DNA of 64,000 bases from Agaribacterium sp. ZY112 (GCF_041346925.1 NZ_CP166840.1:3526001-3590000); one strand, 5' to 3'. Shown: positions 30,116 through 38,406, counted from the stretch's first letter. Program-made: numbers and translations. Notes: generated by a model from the sequence alone, not told the origin.

Positions 30116-30865
30116 TCAAGCCTTCTTGGTCAACAGTCTTAACAAGAGAATAAAGCAGGGTAAGAGCAAACAACTTAAAAACACCCAAGCAGCCGCTATC
30201 CAACCAAAAAGAACAGGTGCCAACATCATGGTCGACATTAAGCTGTCTTGATAATAAAAGAACCACTGATGCTCTTTAGGGAACACCCAAATATGAAAAA
30301 GATAAAATAACTGAGTTGGGCCAATAAAAATTAAAGCCAAGGCCAAGGCCGTAAAAACAAAGGCGTTGCCAAGCAAACACTGTTTTATGCTTGGCAGTGG
30401 AAGAGAACGCTTTATAAACAGCCACACCATAAGGCTAAGCACAACTACGTTTATAAGTACCAACCAAGTTAAACGGTCAATCAGCTTAGCGACATCTTCT
30501 AGGTGCACAACTTCGGCATCACGCAATAAAGCCTGCTTGCCATGACTGGTCGCGGTTTCATAACTAATCTCTGTTAAACCCTCACCATGCTGATGCACAC
30601 TGCGATTAATCTCGGCAAAGAGTTGGTAGCGTTGTTCCGCGCTTGTTTCTGCAAAACCTTGTTTATAACGGTTCTGAGGTGCAAAGCGTTCGATGCCAGA
30701 AGCAATACCGGTATGGTCATGCCAGAGTGGGTACAAAAAATCGACTTTTGCTAAAGCCACCCAAGAAACACTAAAGGCTAATATCAACACAGATAAAGAA
30801 TAGATTGCTATTAGAAAGAACCGTGATTTGGGAAGAGCCCCAAAGAAGAGCCGAGCAAAGTGCAT
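30116..30865 (-). CDS. DUF1461-family integral membrane protein
   Basis: A 249-residue membrane protein with an N-terminal helix (about 16-40, FFLIAIYSLSVLILAFSVSW), a soluble loop of about 100 residues, and three more helices (LVLINVVVLSLMVWLFI, ALALALIFIGPTQLFYLFHI, VLFGWIAAAWVFLSCLLL). The HIWVFPKEHQWFFYY segment matches DUF1461/TIGR01906. The role of the family is unknown. It lies between the glycan genes and narK and has no obvious functional tie to either. Confidence 0.78.
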   Translation of the reverse strand: MHFARLFFGALPKSRFFLIAIYSLSVLILAFSVSWVALAKVDFLYPLWHDHTGIASGIERFAPQNRYKQGFAETSAEQRYQLFAEINRSVHQHGEGLTEISYETATSHGKQALLRDAEVVHLEDVAKLIDRLTWLVLINVVVLSLMVWLFIKRSLPLPSIKQCLLGNAFVFTALALALIFIGPTQLFYLFHIWVFPKEHQWFFYYQDSLMSTMMLAPVLFGWIAAAWVFLSCLLLPCFILLLRLLTKKA

Positions 30866-30981
30866 GAGTACAAAAAATACGCCTTAGTTTTAGATGCCCC
30901 ATCATAAGTCAAGCAAGCAGCCTAAACCACAGCATAAATACACATCTAGTGAGACAAAAAACAGAACACAACTTACAAACA

Positions 30982-30998
30982 GGCACCAATGAAGTGCA
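30982..30998 (+). promoter_or_regulatory. Candidate NtrC enhancer site upstream of narK
   Basis: G-GCACC-AATGA-AGTGC-A matches the NtrC palindrome GCACC-N5-GGTGC with one mismatch. Its centre is about 130 bases upstream of the predicted sigma-54 start site, a usual enhancer distance. Confidence 0.55.
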
Positions 30999-31091
30999 AA
31001 TGCATCAAGTAAGAGCAAAACACCTGATCACTTTTCAGTCAGGCGGGGTGGAGCTTAAGAAAAAACGCGGGCAAGCGCCCCATTTCAGGGC

Positions 31092-31107
31092 TGGCACGAT
31101 CGTTGCT
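31092..31107 (+). promoter_or_regulatory. Sigma-54 (-24/-12) promoter of narK
   Basis: TGGCAC, GATCG, TTGCT is an exact match to the sigma-54 consensus TGGCAC-N5-TTGCW. Transcription would start near 31118, about 43 bases before the narK ATG. Confidence 0.85.
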
Positions 31108-31160
31108 AACATCCAGCCACAGACTTTTATTTAAAACTCACCATTTACCGAGGACACCCA

Positions 31161-32642
31161 ATGAGCTCGCAAAAGCTTAATCTCCTGGACTTTTCACAAG
31201 CGAACATTCGCTTACTCCACCTGACGTGGTTTGCGTTTTTCCTAACCTTCGTGGTTTGGTTCTCTCACGCACCACTTCGCCCTGTGATCATGGAAGCCTT
31301 TGATCTAACCATGCCTCAGTGGAAAGCCCTATTGATTCTCAACGTGGCTCTGACCATTCCTGCCCGTATCGCCATCGGTATTGCCGTTGATAAATTCGGC
31401 CCTCGTATTACTTACTCCATCCTATTGTTAAGCGCAGGCGTACTCTGTATCGCTTTTGCCTCTGCTCAAACTTATGAGCAACTTGCCGCGATTCGTTTTG
31501 CGATGGGTTTTGTGGGTGCAGGCTTCGTAATTGGTATCCGCATGGTGGGTGAATGGTTCCCTGCTCGCCAAGTAGGCCTTGCTGAAGGTGTTTACGGAGG
31601 CTGGGGTAACTTCGGTTCTGCAGCGGCAGCATTTACTCTTCCTACCATCGCGTCACTTGTTTTTGGTGGTGACGATGGCTGGCGCTACGCGATCGCATCA
31701 GTTGGTGTGGTTGCTTTCATCTACGGCATTATTTTCTACTGGCGCGCACGTAACACCCCTAAAGGCTCTACTTACTTTAAACCTAAGAAGAGCGGTGGCC
31801 TGGAAGTTAGCTCTAAGAAAGACTTCTACTTCTATTTGGCTATGAACCTGCCTATGTACATCATTCTTGCTGTATTGGCTTGGAAACTAAGCCCTTCAGG
31901 TGTTGGCCTTCTTGGTGAAACCGCTGTAAACGCCATCTATGTCGGTCTTGTTGCCCTATGTGCCTTCCAGTTCAGCCAAATCTACAAAGTTAACAAAGAA
32001 ATGCTTAACGGTACCGTTGTTGTGCCTGAGCACGACAAGTACAAGTTTAAACAAGTTGCGGTATTAGACTGGGCTTATTTTGTTACCTTCGGTTCTGAGC
32101 TAGCCGTTGTGTCTATGCTTCCTGGCTTCTTCCTAGATACCTTTGACGGCCTAACCATGGCCACCGCTGCAATGCTCGGCTCCGCTTACGCCTTTATGAA
32201 CCTTATTGCCCGCCCAGGCGGTGGTTACCTGAGTGATAAATTTGGTCGTCGCAAGTCTATGTCTGTATTTATCATCGGCCTAACCATCGGTTATTTCACT
32301 CTGTCGCAGGTTGACGGAAGCTGGCCAATTGCTCTTGCGGTTGTTGCCGTCATGTTCTGTTCTTTCTTTGTACAGGCTGGTGAAGGTGCAGTATTTGCTA
32401 TCGTTCCTCTTGTTAAGCGTCGTATGACTGGCCAGATCGCCGGTATGGCGGGTGCTTACGGTAACGTAGGTGCAGTAACCTTCCTTACTATCTACAGCTT
32501 CGTAGACGCCTCGACCTTCTTTATGATCATCGGTGGCTGTGCATTAGCAGTATTTGTCATTGTTCAGTTCCTTGAAGAGCCAGAAGGTCATATGACTGAG
32601 GTACTTGAAGACGGTACTGTACAAAAGATTGAGCTTACTTAA
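31161..32642 (+). CDS. narK: Nitrate/nitrite MFS transporter (NarK/NasA family)
   Basis: A 493-residue major-facilitator protein with about 12 membrane helices. The two nitrate signature motifs are visible as [13 protein letters not shown] near residue 150 and [11 protein letters not shown] near residue 430, and the conserved nitrate-binding Arg regions are [10 protein letters not shown] and [20 protein letters not shown]. The extended loop between helices 6 and 7 is typical of NNP proteins with about 490 residues. Behind a sigma-54 promoter it most likely serves assimilatory nitrate uptake. A terminator separates it from the kinase/phosphatase gene. Confidence 0.94.
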   Translation: MSSQKLNLLDFSQANIRLLHLTWFAFFLTFVVWFSHAPLRPVIMEAFDLTMPQWKALLILNVALTIPARIAIGIAVDKFGPRITYSILLLSAGVLCIAFASAQTYEQLAAIRFAMGFVGAGFVIGIRMVGEWFPARQVGLAEGVYGGWGNFGSAAAAFTLPTIASLVFGGDDGWRYAIASVGVVAFIYGIIFYWRARNTPKGSTYFKPKKSGGLEVSSKKDFYFYLAMNLPMYIILAVLAWKLSPSGVGLLGETAVNAIYVGLVALCAFQFSQIYKVNKEMLNGTVVVPEHDKYKFKQVAVLDWAYFVTFGSELAVVSMLPGFFLDTFDGLTMATAAMLGSAYAFMNLIARPGGGYLSDKFGRRKSMSVFIIGLTIGYFTLSQVDGSWPIALAVVAVMFCSFFVQAGEGAVFAIVPLVKRRMTGQIAGMAGAYGNVGAVTFLTIYSFVDASTFFMIIGGCALAVFVIVQFLEEPEGHMTEVLEDGTVQKIELT

Positions 32643-32665
32643 ACGCGACATCTTAATAGCAAATC

Positions 32666-32690
32666 AAAACGGCCCTTTATGGGCCGTTTT
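32666..32690 (+). terminator. Terminator after narK
   Basis: A 10-base perfect stem (AAAACGGCCC / GGGCCGTTTT) with loop TTTAT and further T residues, 23 bases after the narK stop. Confidence 0.88.
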
Positions 32691-32823
32691 TGTATTTACT
32701 TACTTTACAGCCTGCTTCCGATATTAAACCTAACCACCCATTCAGAACATTGCACAAAACCTAGATACAAAGATAATAAACATCAACAAAAGCCCTAGCT
32801 CAAGTCAGATAAAAGAGAACAAC

Positions 32824-34542
32824 ATGGATCACCTACACAGCGAATTAAAAATCAAACTTGGGCAATACAGTGATAAAGGCATCAAACCTGAAAACCAAGA
32901 TACCGTCGCCGCCCGTATTCCCGATGGTAACGCTCTGGTTAGTAAAGGCATCGCAATTGCCATCGCCGATGGCGTCAGTACATCAGATGCAGCCAAACAA
33001 GCCAGCCAAAGTGCCGTGAGTGGCTTTTTAAGTGATTATTATGCAACACCCGATACATGGTCGACCGAGAAAAGTGCCAAGCAAGTTATTGGCTCACTCA
33101 ATAACTATCTCTGGGGGCAAAGCCGTAACAATGTTCGCCAAGAAGCCTCTTTAACCACCTTCTCTTGTGTTGTACTAAAAGGGGATACGGCCTTTATTTT
33201 CCACGTCGGCGACAGCCGTGTTTATCGTTTACGGGATAATAGCCTAGAGCAAATCACTCGTGATCACGCTCAGCGCATTGATAAAAAAACCACCTATTTA
33301 AGTCGCGCTTTAGGCGCCGACCCACACCTAGAAATTGATGTCCATAAAGAGCAAACCCAAGCTGGTGATATCTTTTTACTTACCACCGACGGTGTGCACG
33401 ATGTACTTAAAGACAAAGATATTCAAAGCATCATCGAAAGCGATGGCGATGAGCAAAAACGCTGTGAACGGCTCGCCAAAGAGGCCCTTGAGGCCGGCAG
33501 CAAAGACAATATCAGCTGCCAATTAGTCAACATAGAAGCCATCGGTACCCCCTCACAAAGTGATGCTGTACAGGTATTAAGCCAACTGCCCTTCCCCCCC
33601 CTATTAGAAGTAGGCCAAAAAATTGATGGCATGCTGGTGAAAAAAGTAATCCACGAAAGCGAGCGCAGCCAAGTCTACGTGGTTGAATTAGAAGACGGGC
33701 GCTTAGCGGTAATGAAAACCCCCTCAGATAATTACAACGATGACCCAGCCTATATCGAGCGCTTTGTGATGGAAGCTTGGGTAGGCTCTCGCATCCACAA
33801 CCCTCATGTTGTTGGGGTAATAACACCACCGGCACAACGCAGCTTCTTATATTATTTAACCGAACACGTCGCAGGCCCAACACTAAGTGCACTAATCAAA
33901 GAACGCGCACCATTTGCCATTCCCGATGCTGTAGAGCTGCTTGAACAAATGATAAAAGGCGTGCGAGGTTTCCACCGCAAAGACACCCTTCATCAAGACC
34001 TAAAACCCGACAACATCGTGATAGGCCCCAAAGGCGCCACCCTACTCGATTTTGGCTCCTGCTGGGTGGCAGGTATTGCTGAGGCCGGAGCCCCCTTTCA
34101 ACGCGACAGCATCTTAGGCACCCTACGCTATTCAGCGCCTGAGTACCGCTCGGGCAGCAGCATCAGCCAAAAAAGTGATCAATTCTCCTTAGGCATGATG
34201 TTTTATGAAATGCTCACCGGCAAACTGCCTTATGGTGACGCCTATGAAAACGCCACCAACTACAAAACCTTCCAAAAATTAAAATACACACCTGCGCGTA
34301 AACACAACCCCCTAGTACCGCCTTGGTTGGATTACGCGATCGAAAAATCCGTCTCTATGCACCCTTCTAATCGGTACAGCAGTATGAGCGAATGGGCCAA
34401 GGACCTAAAACGCCCCAACCCAAGCTGGAGCAGCAAAGAAGACATCCCCTTAATGGAGAGCAACCCAGTCTTAGTTTGGCAAGTCTTAGCAGGTATAGGC
34501 TGGGCAGCGGCCTTAGCACAATTAATTCCATGGACCAAATAA
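32824..34542 (+). CDS. Bifunctional PP2C phosphatase / Ser-Thr protein kinase
   Basis: A 572-residue signalling fusion. The N-terminal PP2C domain (about 10-240) shows metal-binding motifs IADGVSTSDAA, GDSRVYRLRD, TDGVHDVL and DNISCQLV. The C-terminal kinase domain (about 265-535) shows a VMKTP lysine, catalytic HQDLKPDNI, LDFGSCW in the DFG position and SAPEY. A membrane helix (LVWQVLAGIGWAAALAQLI) ends the protein, so it is tail-anchored. Genes of this architecture are often next to nitrate assimilation genes in marine gammaproteobacteria, from memory; here it follows narK after a terminator, so it may have its own promoter. Its target is unknown. Confidence 0.92.
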   Translation: MDHLHSELKIKLGQYSDKGIKPENQDTVAARIPDGNALVSKGIAIAIADGVSTSDAAKQASQSAVSGFLSDYYATPDTWSTEKSAKQVIGSLNNYLWGQSRNNVRQEASLTTFSCVVLKGDTAFIFHVGDSRVYRLRDNSLEQITRDHAQRIDKKTTYLSRALGADPHLEIDVHKEQTQAGDIFLLTTDGVHDVLKDKDIQSIIESDGDEQKRCERLAKEALEAGSKDNISCQLVNIEAIGTPSQSDAVQVLSQLPFPPLLEVGQKIDGMLVKKVIHESERSQVYVVELEDGRLAVMKTPSDNYNDDPAYIERFVMEAWVGSRIHNPHVVGVITPPAQRSFLYYLTEHVAGPTLSALIKERAPFAIPDAVELLEQMIKGVRGFHRKDTLHQDLKPDNIVIGPKGATLLDFGSCWVAGIAEAGAPFQRDSILGTLRYSAPEYRSGSSISQKSDQFSLGMMFYEMLTGKLPYGDAYENATNYKTFQKLKYTPARKHNPLVPPWLDYAIEKSVSMHPSNRYSSMSEWAKDLKRPNPSWSSKEDIPLMESNPVLVWQVLAGIGWAAALAQLIPWTK

Positions 34543-34557
34543 ACCTGCCTTTAATTA

Positions 34558-34584
34558 AAGCCCTTTTCTAATAAAAAAGGGCTT
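34558..34584. terminator. Bidirectional hairpin between convergent genes
   Basis: A 10-base stem AAGCCCTTTT / AAAAGGGCTT with a short AT-rich loop, just after the kinase stop and before the convergent minus-strand gene. The minus-strand reading is followed by TTTAATTAAAG. Confidence 0.55.
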
Positions 34585-34744
34585 ACAAAGCGCCTAGCCA
34601 CTCAAGACAAGAGCCTAAGTAAGCCAAGCTAAGGCAGCACAAACTCCTTTTAAAGCTCAAGCACTGTGGCAACTCTTGTTAAGAGCGGCAGGCTTACCTT
34701 TAATATTACAAATACGCTTTAACTGCCCTATTATTTGTCTGTGC

Positions 34745-35404
34745 CTATTCGGTAAACTCCAGCCTATAGTCAATATAAACCGTAACTTGCCTATCATTCT
34801 TCTGACGAACAATAACAGGGTTCTCCAGTCCCGATATAGAAACCTCATAATTAGATCCAAAGATCTTACGAGTAGATTCTATTTCAGCGTTTATCCCTGC
34901 AAGAAGCTTCTCTCGATATTGCGAAGGATTACTGATCGCTAGCGAAGTATTACCCAAGCTATATTCGGCATCATCAGGGACCTGAATCTTACTTATAAAT
35001 GAGTAAACAGCTTGAGTTGCAGCATATACATCACGTGTTTCATCGAGTTTGGAAAAGATATAAAAGTTTGAACCTGAATGCCTACCATAGGATTTCGAGA
35101 TTGAAAATGAAGACTTTTGGCGTGGCGACAGAGAGATCAAACCTTGCTGGAAATCAATCCCCTTCTCAAATGAGGCAAGCTTGTTTATCGACGCCTCTAG
35201 CTGAGCAATCTGCTTAGCTAGCTGTGATGGATACTTTGCATCACTTGATAAATATACGGGTATGGCAACATAGTCCGTATTCATATCAATTGATGTGTTT
35301 ACAGGTACACCACCTGAACCATAGGCAATGATGGCACCTGTAAATCCGGCATTAACTGTAGTGGCAAAAAATAGAAATATTATGGCGGGTACAACACTTT
35401 TCAT
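34745..35404 (-). CDS. Secreted SIMPL-domain-like protein
   Basis: A 219-residue protein with a signal peptide (MKSVVPAIIFLFFATTVNA). The body has the layout of SIMPL/DUF541 periplasmic proteins: a segment pairing small N-index repeats (AKQIAQLEASINKLASF, then GLISLSP), a middle strand region (DVYAATQAVYSFISKIQ) and a late YSLGNTSLAISNPSQYREKLLAGI helix. The similarity is from pattern reading and is weak. It lies just beyond the last attC site of the cassette array; no attC follows its own stop, so it is probably flanking chromosome rather than a cassette. Confidence 0.5.
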   Translation of the reverse strand: MKSVVPAIIFLFFATTVNAGFTGAIIAYGSGGVPVNTSIDMNTDYVAIPVYLSSDAKYPSQLAKQIAQLEASINKLASFEKGIDFQQGLISLSPRQKSSFSISKSYGRHSGSNFYIFSKLDETRDVYAATQAVYSFISKIQVPDDAEYSLGNTSLAISNPSQYREKLLAGINAEIESTRKIFGSNYEVSISGLENPVIVRQKNDRQVTVYIDYRLEFTE

Positions 35405-35485
35405 CTGATCTTCCTTGAAGTAATAATGCCCAGCTAAGCCGCCCTAAACGACACAGCGAGCCGGATTAAGCTGCTATTATCTTCG

Positions 35486-35529
35486 GTCAACATTGAGATA
35501 ATAAGTATAAGAATAATCTCGATGTTGAC
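35486..35529. repeat. 44-base imperfect inverted repeat
   Basis: Arms of 18 bases starting GTCAACAT-T/C-GAGAT pair at 15 of 18 positions around an 8-base centre. It lies between the SIMPL-like gene and the cassette array. It has no oligo-T tail on either side that would make it a clear terminator; it may be a recombination or protein-binding site. Confidence 0.55.
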
Positions 35530-35610
35530 TACGTAAATTTAATATTCCCCCCTTCATTGTTAACTTATTGGTGGGAATGAGGTGTCCACTTTTTGTGGGT
35601 AGGTAGAACA

Positions 35611-35722
35611 GCTAACGCCTCAAACACAGGCTGCTAAAGTTTTGTGCTTTTTGGCATAAAATGGCGAAGCCATGCCAAAAGGCGCGAAGCTTTAGAAGCC
35701 CTAGTGCTTTGACTTGTTATGC
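35611..35722 (-). repeat. attC site 1 (112 bases)
   Basis: Begins GCTAACGCC and ends CTTGTTATGC on the plus strand. The arms CTCAAACACAGG and CCTAGTGCTTTGA pair imperfectly, and the inner part pairs GGCAT with ATGCC and GCTAAAG with CTTTAG. It directly abuts the stop of the 101-residue cassette gene. Confidence 0.82.
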
Positions 35723-36027
35723 TATTGTTTGTCGACTTCCTGTTCCCATTCATCCTCGTAGCCTAAGGCTTCAAGACGTGCTGAGATTGAATTCATTACT
35801 TTTTCATTCCAGAATTCAGCCCCCTCGCTCCATTGGAGCTCTACACCGCTGTTTTCATCTTCAATTGATGCGTCAACCATTGCCCAAAAGAAACTGCAGA
35901 TATGCTCGGCTTGAGCCTTATCGGAGACAAGACCATCTTGCAGAAACTTTAGGCTCAGATCATCAGCCAGCTTCTTTGCATAGAACTCTGCGTATTCTTT
36001 TTCTTCAGGAAATTTATAAGTAATCAT
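35722..36027 (-). CDS. Acidic small protein, possible antitoxin/immunity partner (cassette gene)
   Basis: A 101-residue acidic protein (many D and E, ending EDEWEQEVDKQ) with no recognised domain. It overlaps the preceding cassette gene by four bases, so the two are translationally coupled. Its small size, acidity and position after a possible Tse2-like toxin suggest an antitoxin or immunity role, like the acidic Tsi2 protein for Tse2. I see no sequence similarity to Tsi2 itself; the role is inference. Confidence 0.6.
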   Translation of the reverse strand: MITYKFPEEKEYAEFYAKKLADDLSLKFLQDGLVSDKAQAEHICSFFWAMVDASIEDENSGVELQWSEGAEFWNEKVMNSISARLEALGYEDEWEQEVDKQ

Positions 36028-36500
36028 AGGTCAGAAACACCTTCTCGAATTAAGGCCATTCGCTGGGCAACAATCTTAAGTTTAGACACCAGCTGAGTAA
36101 GAAGCATTTGCTCAGAGACCGTTAAAAAGTAGTGCCCCTTTTTGTTTCTGTCTTTTTCAAACTTAAGCCCTGCGGGTAGGTCAGCCGCCTCTAGAACCCA
36201 AAAAATATTTAAGTTTGCGCCTTGGGAGTGTTTTTTCTTAAGCTTGTACACACTTTTTAGGTTCTTATACGTAGAAGAGAAAGAAAGGCCCATTTGGTCA
36301 TGAGGAAGCACCCAAGCCTCATCTTCAGACATTAACCACTCCTTAACTCTGACTCCCTTGAGAACTCTTTCACTTGGGCCTGCATCACGGCGGCGATAAA
36401 GGGTTGGATGGCTCATATGTCGCGTAGGGCGCAATAGCATTCCTTCGTATTCTTTGATGATTTCACTAAGGTCATCAATGGTACTGAAATGTGTATTCAT
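36024..36500 (-). CDS. Possible Tse2-like ADP-ribosyltransferase-fold toxin (cassette gene)
   Basis: A 158-residue protein. The pattern PTLYRRR early, GLSFSSTYKNL in the middle, then ADLPAGLKFEKDRN, GHYFLTVSEQMLL and a final basic helix resembles the order of motifs in the type VI effector Tse2 (which has a THYTIMP segment followed by a helix) and has the same length. The match is by eye and weak. AGGA lies four bases before the ATG, and the core site lies about 26 bases before it. It overlaps a small acidic gene, as expected for a toxin with its neutraliser in a single cassette. Confidence 0.45.
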   Translation of the reverse strand: MNTHFSTIDDLSEIIKEYEGMLLRPTRHMSHPTLYRRRDAGPSERVLKGVRVKEWLMSEDEAWVLPHDQMGLSFSSTYKNLKSVYKLKKKHSQGANLNIFWVLEAADLPAGLKFEKDRNKKGHYFLTVSEQMLLTQLVSKLKIVAQRMALIREGVSDL

Positions 36501-36523
36501 ATCTTCCTAGTTTGAATCTTGGT

Positions 36524-36626
36524 GTGCATAACGCCCACTTAAGCGGACAAAAATTGTTGGCTATAATTGTGAAGCGGAGCGAAACAGCCAACTGTTTTTG
36601 TTCCGTTTAAAGTGCTTGTTATGTGC
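36524..36626 (-). repeat. attC site 2 (about 103 bases)
   Basis: Starts GTGCATAACGCCCACTTAAGCGG and ends CCGTTTAAAGTGCTTGTTATGTGC when read in two short parts; the outer arms pair as CACTTAAGCGG with CCGTTTAAAGTG, and the inner arms ACAAAAATTGTTGGCT with AGCCAACTGTTTTTGT. The DUF2971 stop lies two bases beyond. Confidence 0.85.
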
Positions 36627-36627
36627 A

Positions 36628-37431
36628 TTATACATACGGAGAAGTCGTCTCAGTAATCGTTATAAGTTTTCCCATATTAGAAAAGAACAACTCTGAGATC
36701 ATGAAATTATTTCGTTTGTCTACTAAAGGACCTGTTCGAATTGATTTAATACACTCAGGAGTAATCGGTACACTGACATATCTAGTCAAGCCTGAGGAGC
36801 AAGGCTTAATTTCTATTTTTCCTGTAAAGTTATCTTGAAGAATGAAAAAACGGACTTCGGACTCTGCTTCAAATGACTTGTGCTTAATTTGGATGGCCAT
36901 TTCTTGTAACGCTGTTATATATTTTGAACCGGACTGAATATGATTCATATAGTCGGGGTGAAACTGGTTCATGGCTTTATACCAGTCGTTATTTCTTACA
37001 GACTGTACATAGTTTTCAAATAAGGCCAACTCTTCGTCTTTGCTGTATACACATTCATACGAAACGGCCATTTCATCTCTTAGTAATTTGGATAGCTGCT
37101 TCTCCAATTCAACTCTATCAAACTCAATGCAAACTCCTAAGCCTTTCTGCGTATATGATCTCCATTGCGTTAAATCATCTCCAAATTTAGATGTAGAGAA
37201 ACCGAATGATCTGTATTGAAACTCATCAGTGTTGTTACGTTTAAAGTAAAACTTGGGATGAAGCTCCGCTTCACTAAACTCATTTTCATATGTTTGACGT
37301 AACAACTCATCATCTATTTTTGTTTCAAGGGGGTCATTCATCATTCCAAAACTACCAAAGTGCAATGATTTATTCGTAACGATATTATAAAGAGCTTCAA
37401 TACTCGTATAGTGATAGCAAGAGTTACTCAT
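36628..37431 (-). CDS. DUF2971-family protein (cassette gene)
   Basis: A 267-residue cytoplasmic protein that begins with the DUF2971 hallmark YHYTSIEALYNIVTNKSLHFG and contains ILDPLET-like MNDPLETKID, CFSTS-like GFSTSKFGDDLTQWRSYTQKGLGVCIEF and the late EVRFF segment. DUF2971 proteins are frequent in defence islands, integrons and other accessory DNA, but their activity is unknown. It is a complete cassette between attC 2 and attC 3. Confidence 0.85.
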   Translation of the reverse strand: MSNSCYHYTSIEALYNIVTNKSLHFGSFGMMNDPLETKIDDELLRQTYENEFSEAELHPKFYFKRNNTDEFQYRSFGFSTSKFGDDLTQWRSYTQKGLGVCIEFDRVELEKQLSKLLRDEMAVSYECVYSKDEELALFENYVQSVRNNDWYKAMNQFHPDYMNHIQSGSKYITALQEMAIQIKHKSFEAESEVRFFILQDNFTGKIEIKPCSSGLTRYVSVPITPECIKSIRTGPLVDKRNNFMISELFFSNMGKLITITETTSPYV

Positions 37432-37476
37432 AGTTATCTTTTTTTAGAAGTGATGAATGATGACATTTCAATTTGC

Positions 37477-37549
37477 ACATAACGCCTAAAGCAGCGGCGC
37501 GCGTTAGCGCGTCCAGCCCGGAGGGCGATACTGCCTTTACTTGTTATGT
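37477..37549 (-). repeat. attC site 3 (73 bases)
   Basis: Begins ACATAACGCC and ends TTGTTATGT. Outer arms CTAAAGCAG and CTGCCTTTA pair with an unpaired base, and the inner part forms GCGCGCGTTAGCGCG and CCCGGAGGGCG short hairpins. It contains the stop codon of the upstream cassette gene. Confidence 0.83.
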
Positions 37550-37992
37550 TTATAGACCAGATCATATGCTCTGGACTCCTTTAAATTCGAATAACCTTCT
37601 TGGCACTTTTGGTATGTGGCGTAAACCACATTGAAGCCAATAAATTCTATTTCAGAAGGCCACACCAAAATGCTCTTAGTTGTGGCCGCATTACCGATTA
37701 TGTCTAGGGCTAGGCCTGCAGCAAGAACGGGCTTACCAGAAGCCATGCGCTTTAAATTTATTTGGCTGATCGGTAGTCCTTCGTAACTGGAAGGCACTGA
37801 CACTTTTAGATAGTGAACCTCGCCATCTGACTCGCTGGTGATATTGTAGTTTTCGGCTGGCATAGATAAACCTGCCAATAGCTCGCTACTCCCGTCAGCG
37901 ACCTCTTGACCATTACAGCGTGGAGGCATATCAGTAGCACTTACTGTGCTTGATAAAATCGAGACTAGAATCGTGTGCTGTACTTTATTCAT
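37537..37992 (-). CDS. Secreted protein of unknown function (cassette gene)
   Basis: A 151-residue protein with a short signal peptide (MNKVQHTILVSILSSTVSA) and two cysteines in the mature part (PPRCNGQE, YQKCQEG), which could form a disulfide in the periplasm. No domain is recognised. Its ATG follows the core site GTTATGT by six bases and its stop lies inside attC 3, the tight packing typical of gene cassettes. Confidence 0.7.
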   Translation of the reverse strand: MNKVQHTILVSILSSTVSATDMPPRCNGQEVADGSSELLAGLSMPAENYNITSESDGEVHYLKVSVPSSYEGLPISQINLKRMASGKPVLAAGLALDIIGNAATTKSILVWPSEIEFIGFNVVYATYQKCQEGYSNLKESRAYDLVYKHNK

Positions 37993-38011
37993 GGTGAAAC
38001 ATAACAGTTAG

Positions 38012-38034
38012 TTAATAGGACACTGTCCCATTAA
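38012..38034. repeat. Near-perfect palindrome at the cassette-array boundary
   Basis: TTAATAGGACA, C, TGTCCCATTAA: 11-base arms with one mismatch, seven bases beyond the last core site. The rest of 38035-38384 has no gene that I can support. Confidence 0.6.
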
Positions 38035-38384
38035 TAAACCACATAATCTACCCCCATATTTTGTCATTTTCCATACAAATCAAAGGCTTAGCCAAATATG
38101 GCACGTAAAGTCCCATCTCCCTAGTTGACACTTTCCTAGTAATTCTGGGCCGTTTTAAAAATAAGCCATTAAATCAATCACTTAAGCTATTGGCTTTAGA
38201 ATAACTAAGCCAAGGCTCTATATGCACTTATATAGTAGTACCAATGAGGCAGCAACCCGTATTGTATGTACATAGCTAGTACCAGCTTTAACGCGTAACC
38301 AGCCAAGTGTACACAAGCATCAAGTCAAGAGCCGATAAGGCCCCTGCCCTACCCAGTGGATGGCTAAGCTAAAAAAACACTAAT

Positions 38385-38398
38385 TTAGCACTTGCTAA
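38385..38398. promoter_or_regulatory. Candidate BigR-type operator 1
   Basis: TTAGCA-CT-TGCTAA, a perfect inverted repeat upstream of the ArsR/BigR-like gene. Confidence 0.55.
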
Positions 38399-38406
38399 TA
38401 CACAAA

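Larger units (their letters stand above)
35611..38005 (-). mobile_element. Integron gene-cassette cluster without integrase (CALIN)
   Basis: Three imperfect palindromes with attC core sites (TAACGCC on one side, GTTATG on the other) alternate with minus-strand genes, each attC lying at the 3' end of a gene. Genes begin a few dozen bases after a core site, as in integron cassettes. A fourth core site (ACATAAC, 37999-38005 on the plus strand) precedes the first gene. No integron integrase gene is seen in the window. The three cassettes are 37550-38005, 36627-37476 and 35723-36523 approximately. Confidence 0.82.

Noticed and set aside
30949..31134. 61-codon plus-strand frame before narK
   Set aside because: It runs through the NtrC-like site and the sigma-54 promoter and lacks a ribosome site.
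37441..37560. CRISPR-like interpretation of the repeated palindromes at 35.6, 36.5 and 37.5 kb
   Set aside because: There are only three copies, of unequal length, with whole genes between them and attC-type cores, so they are integron sites.
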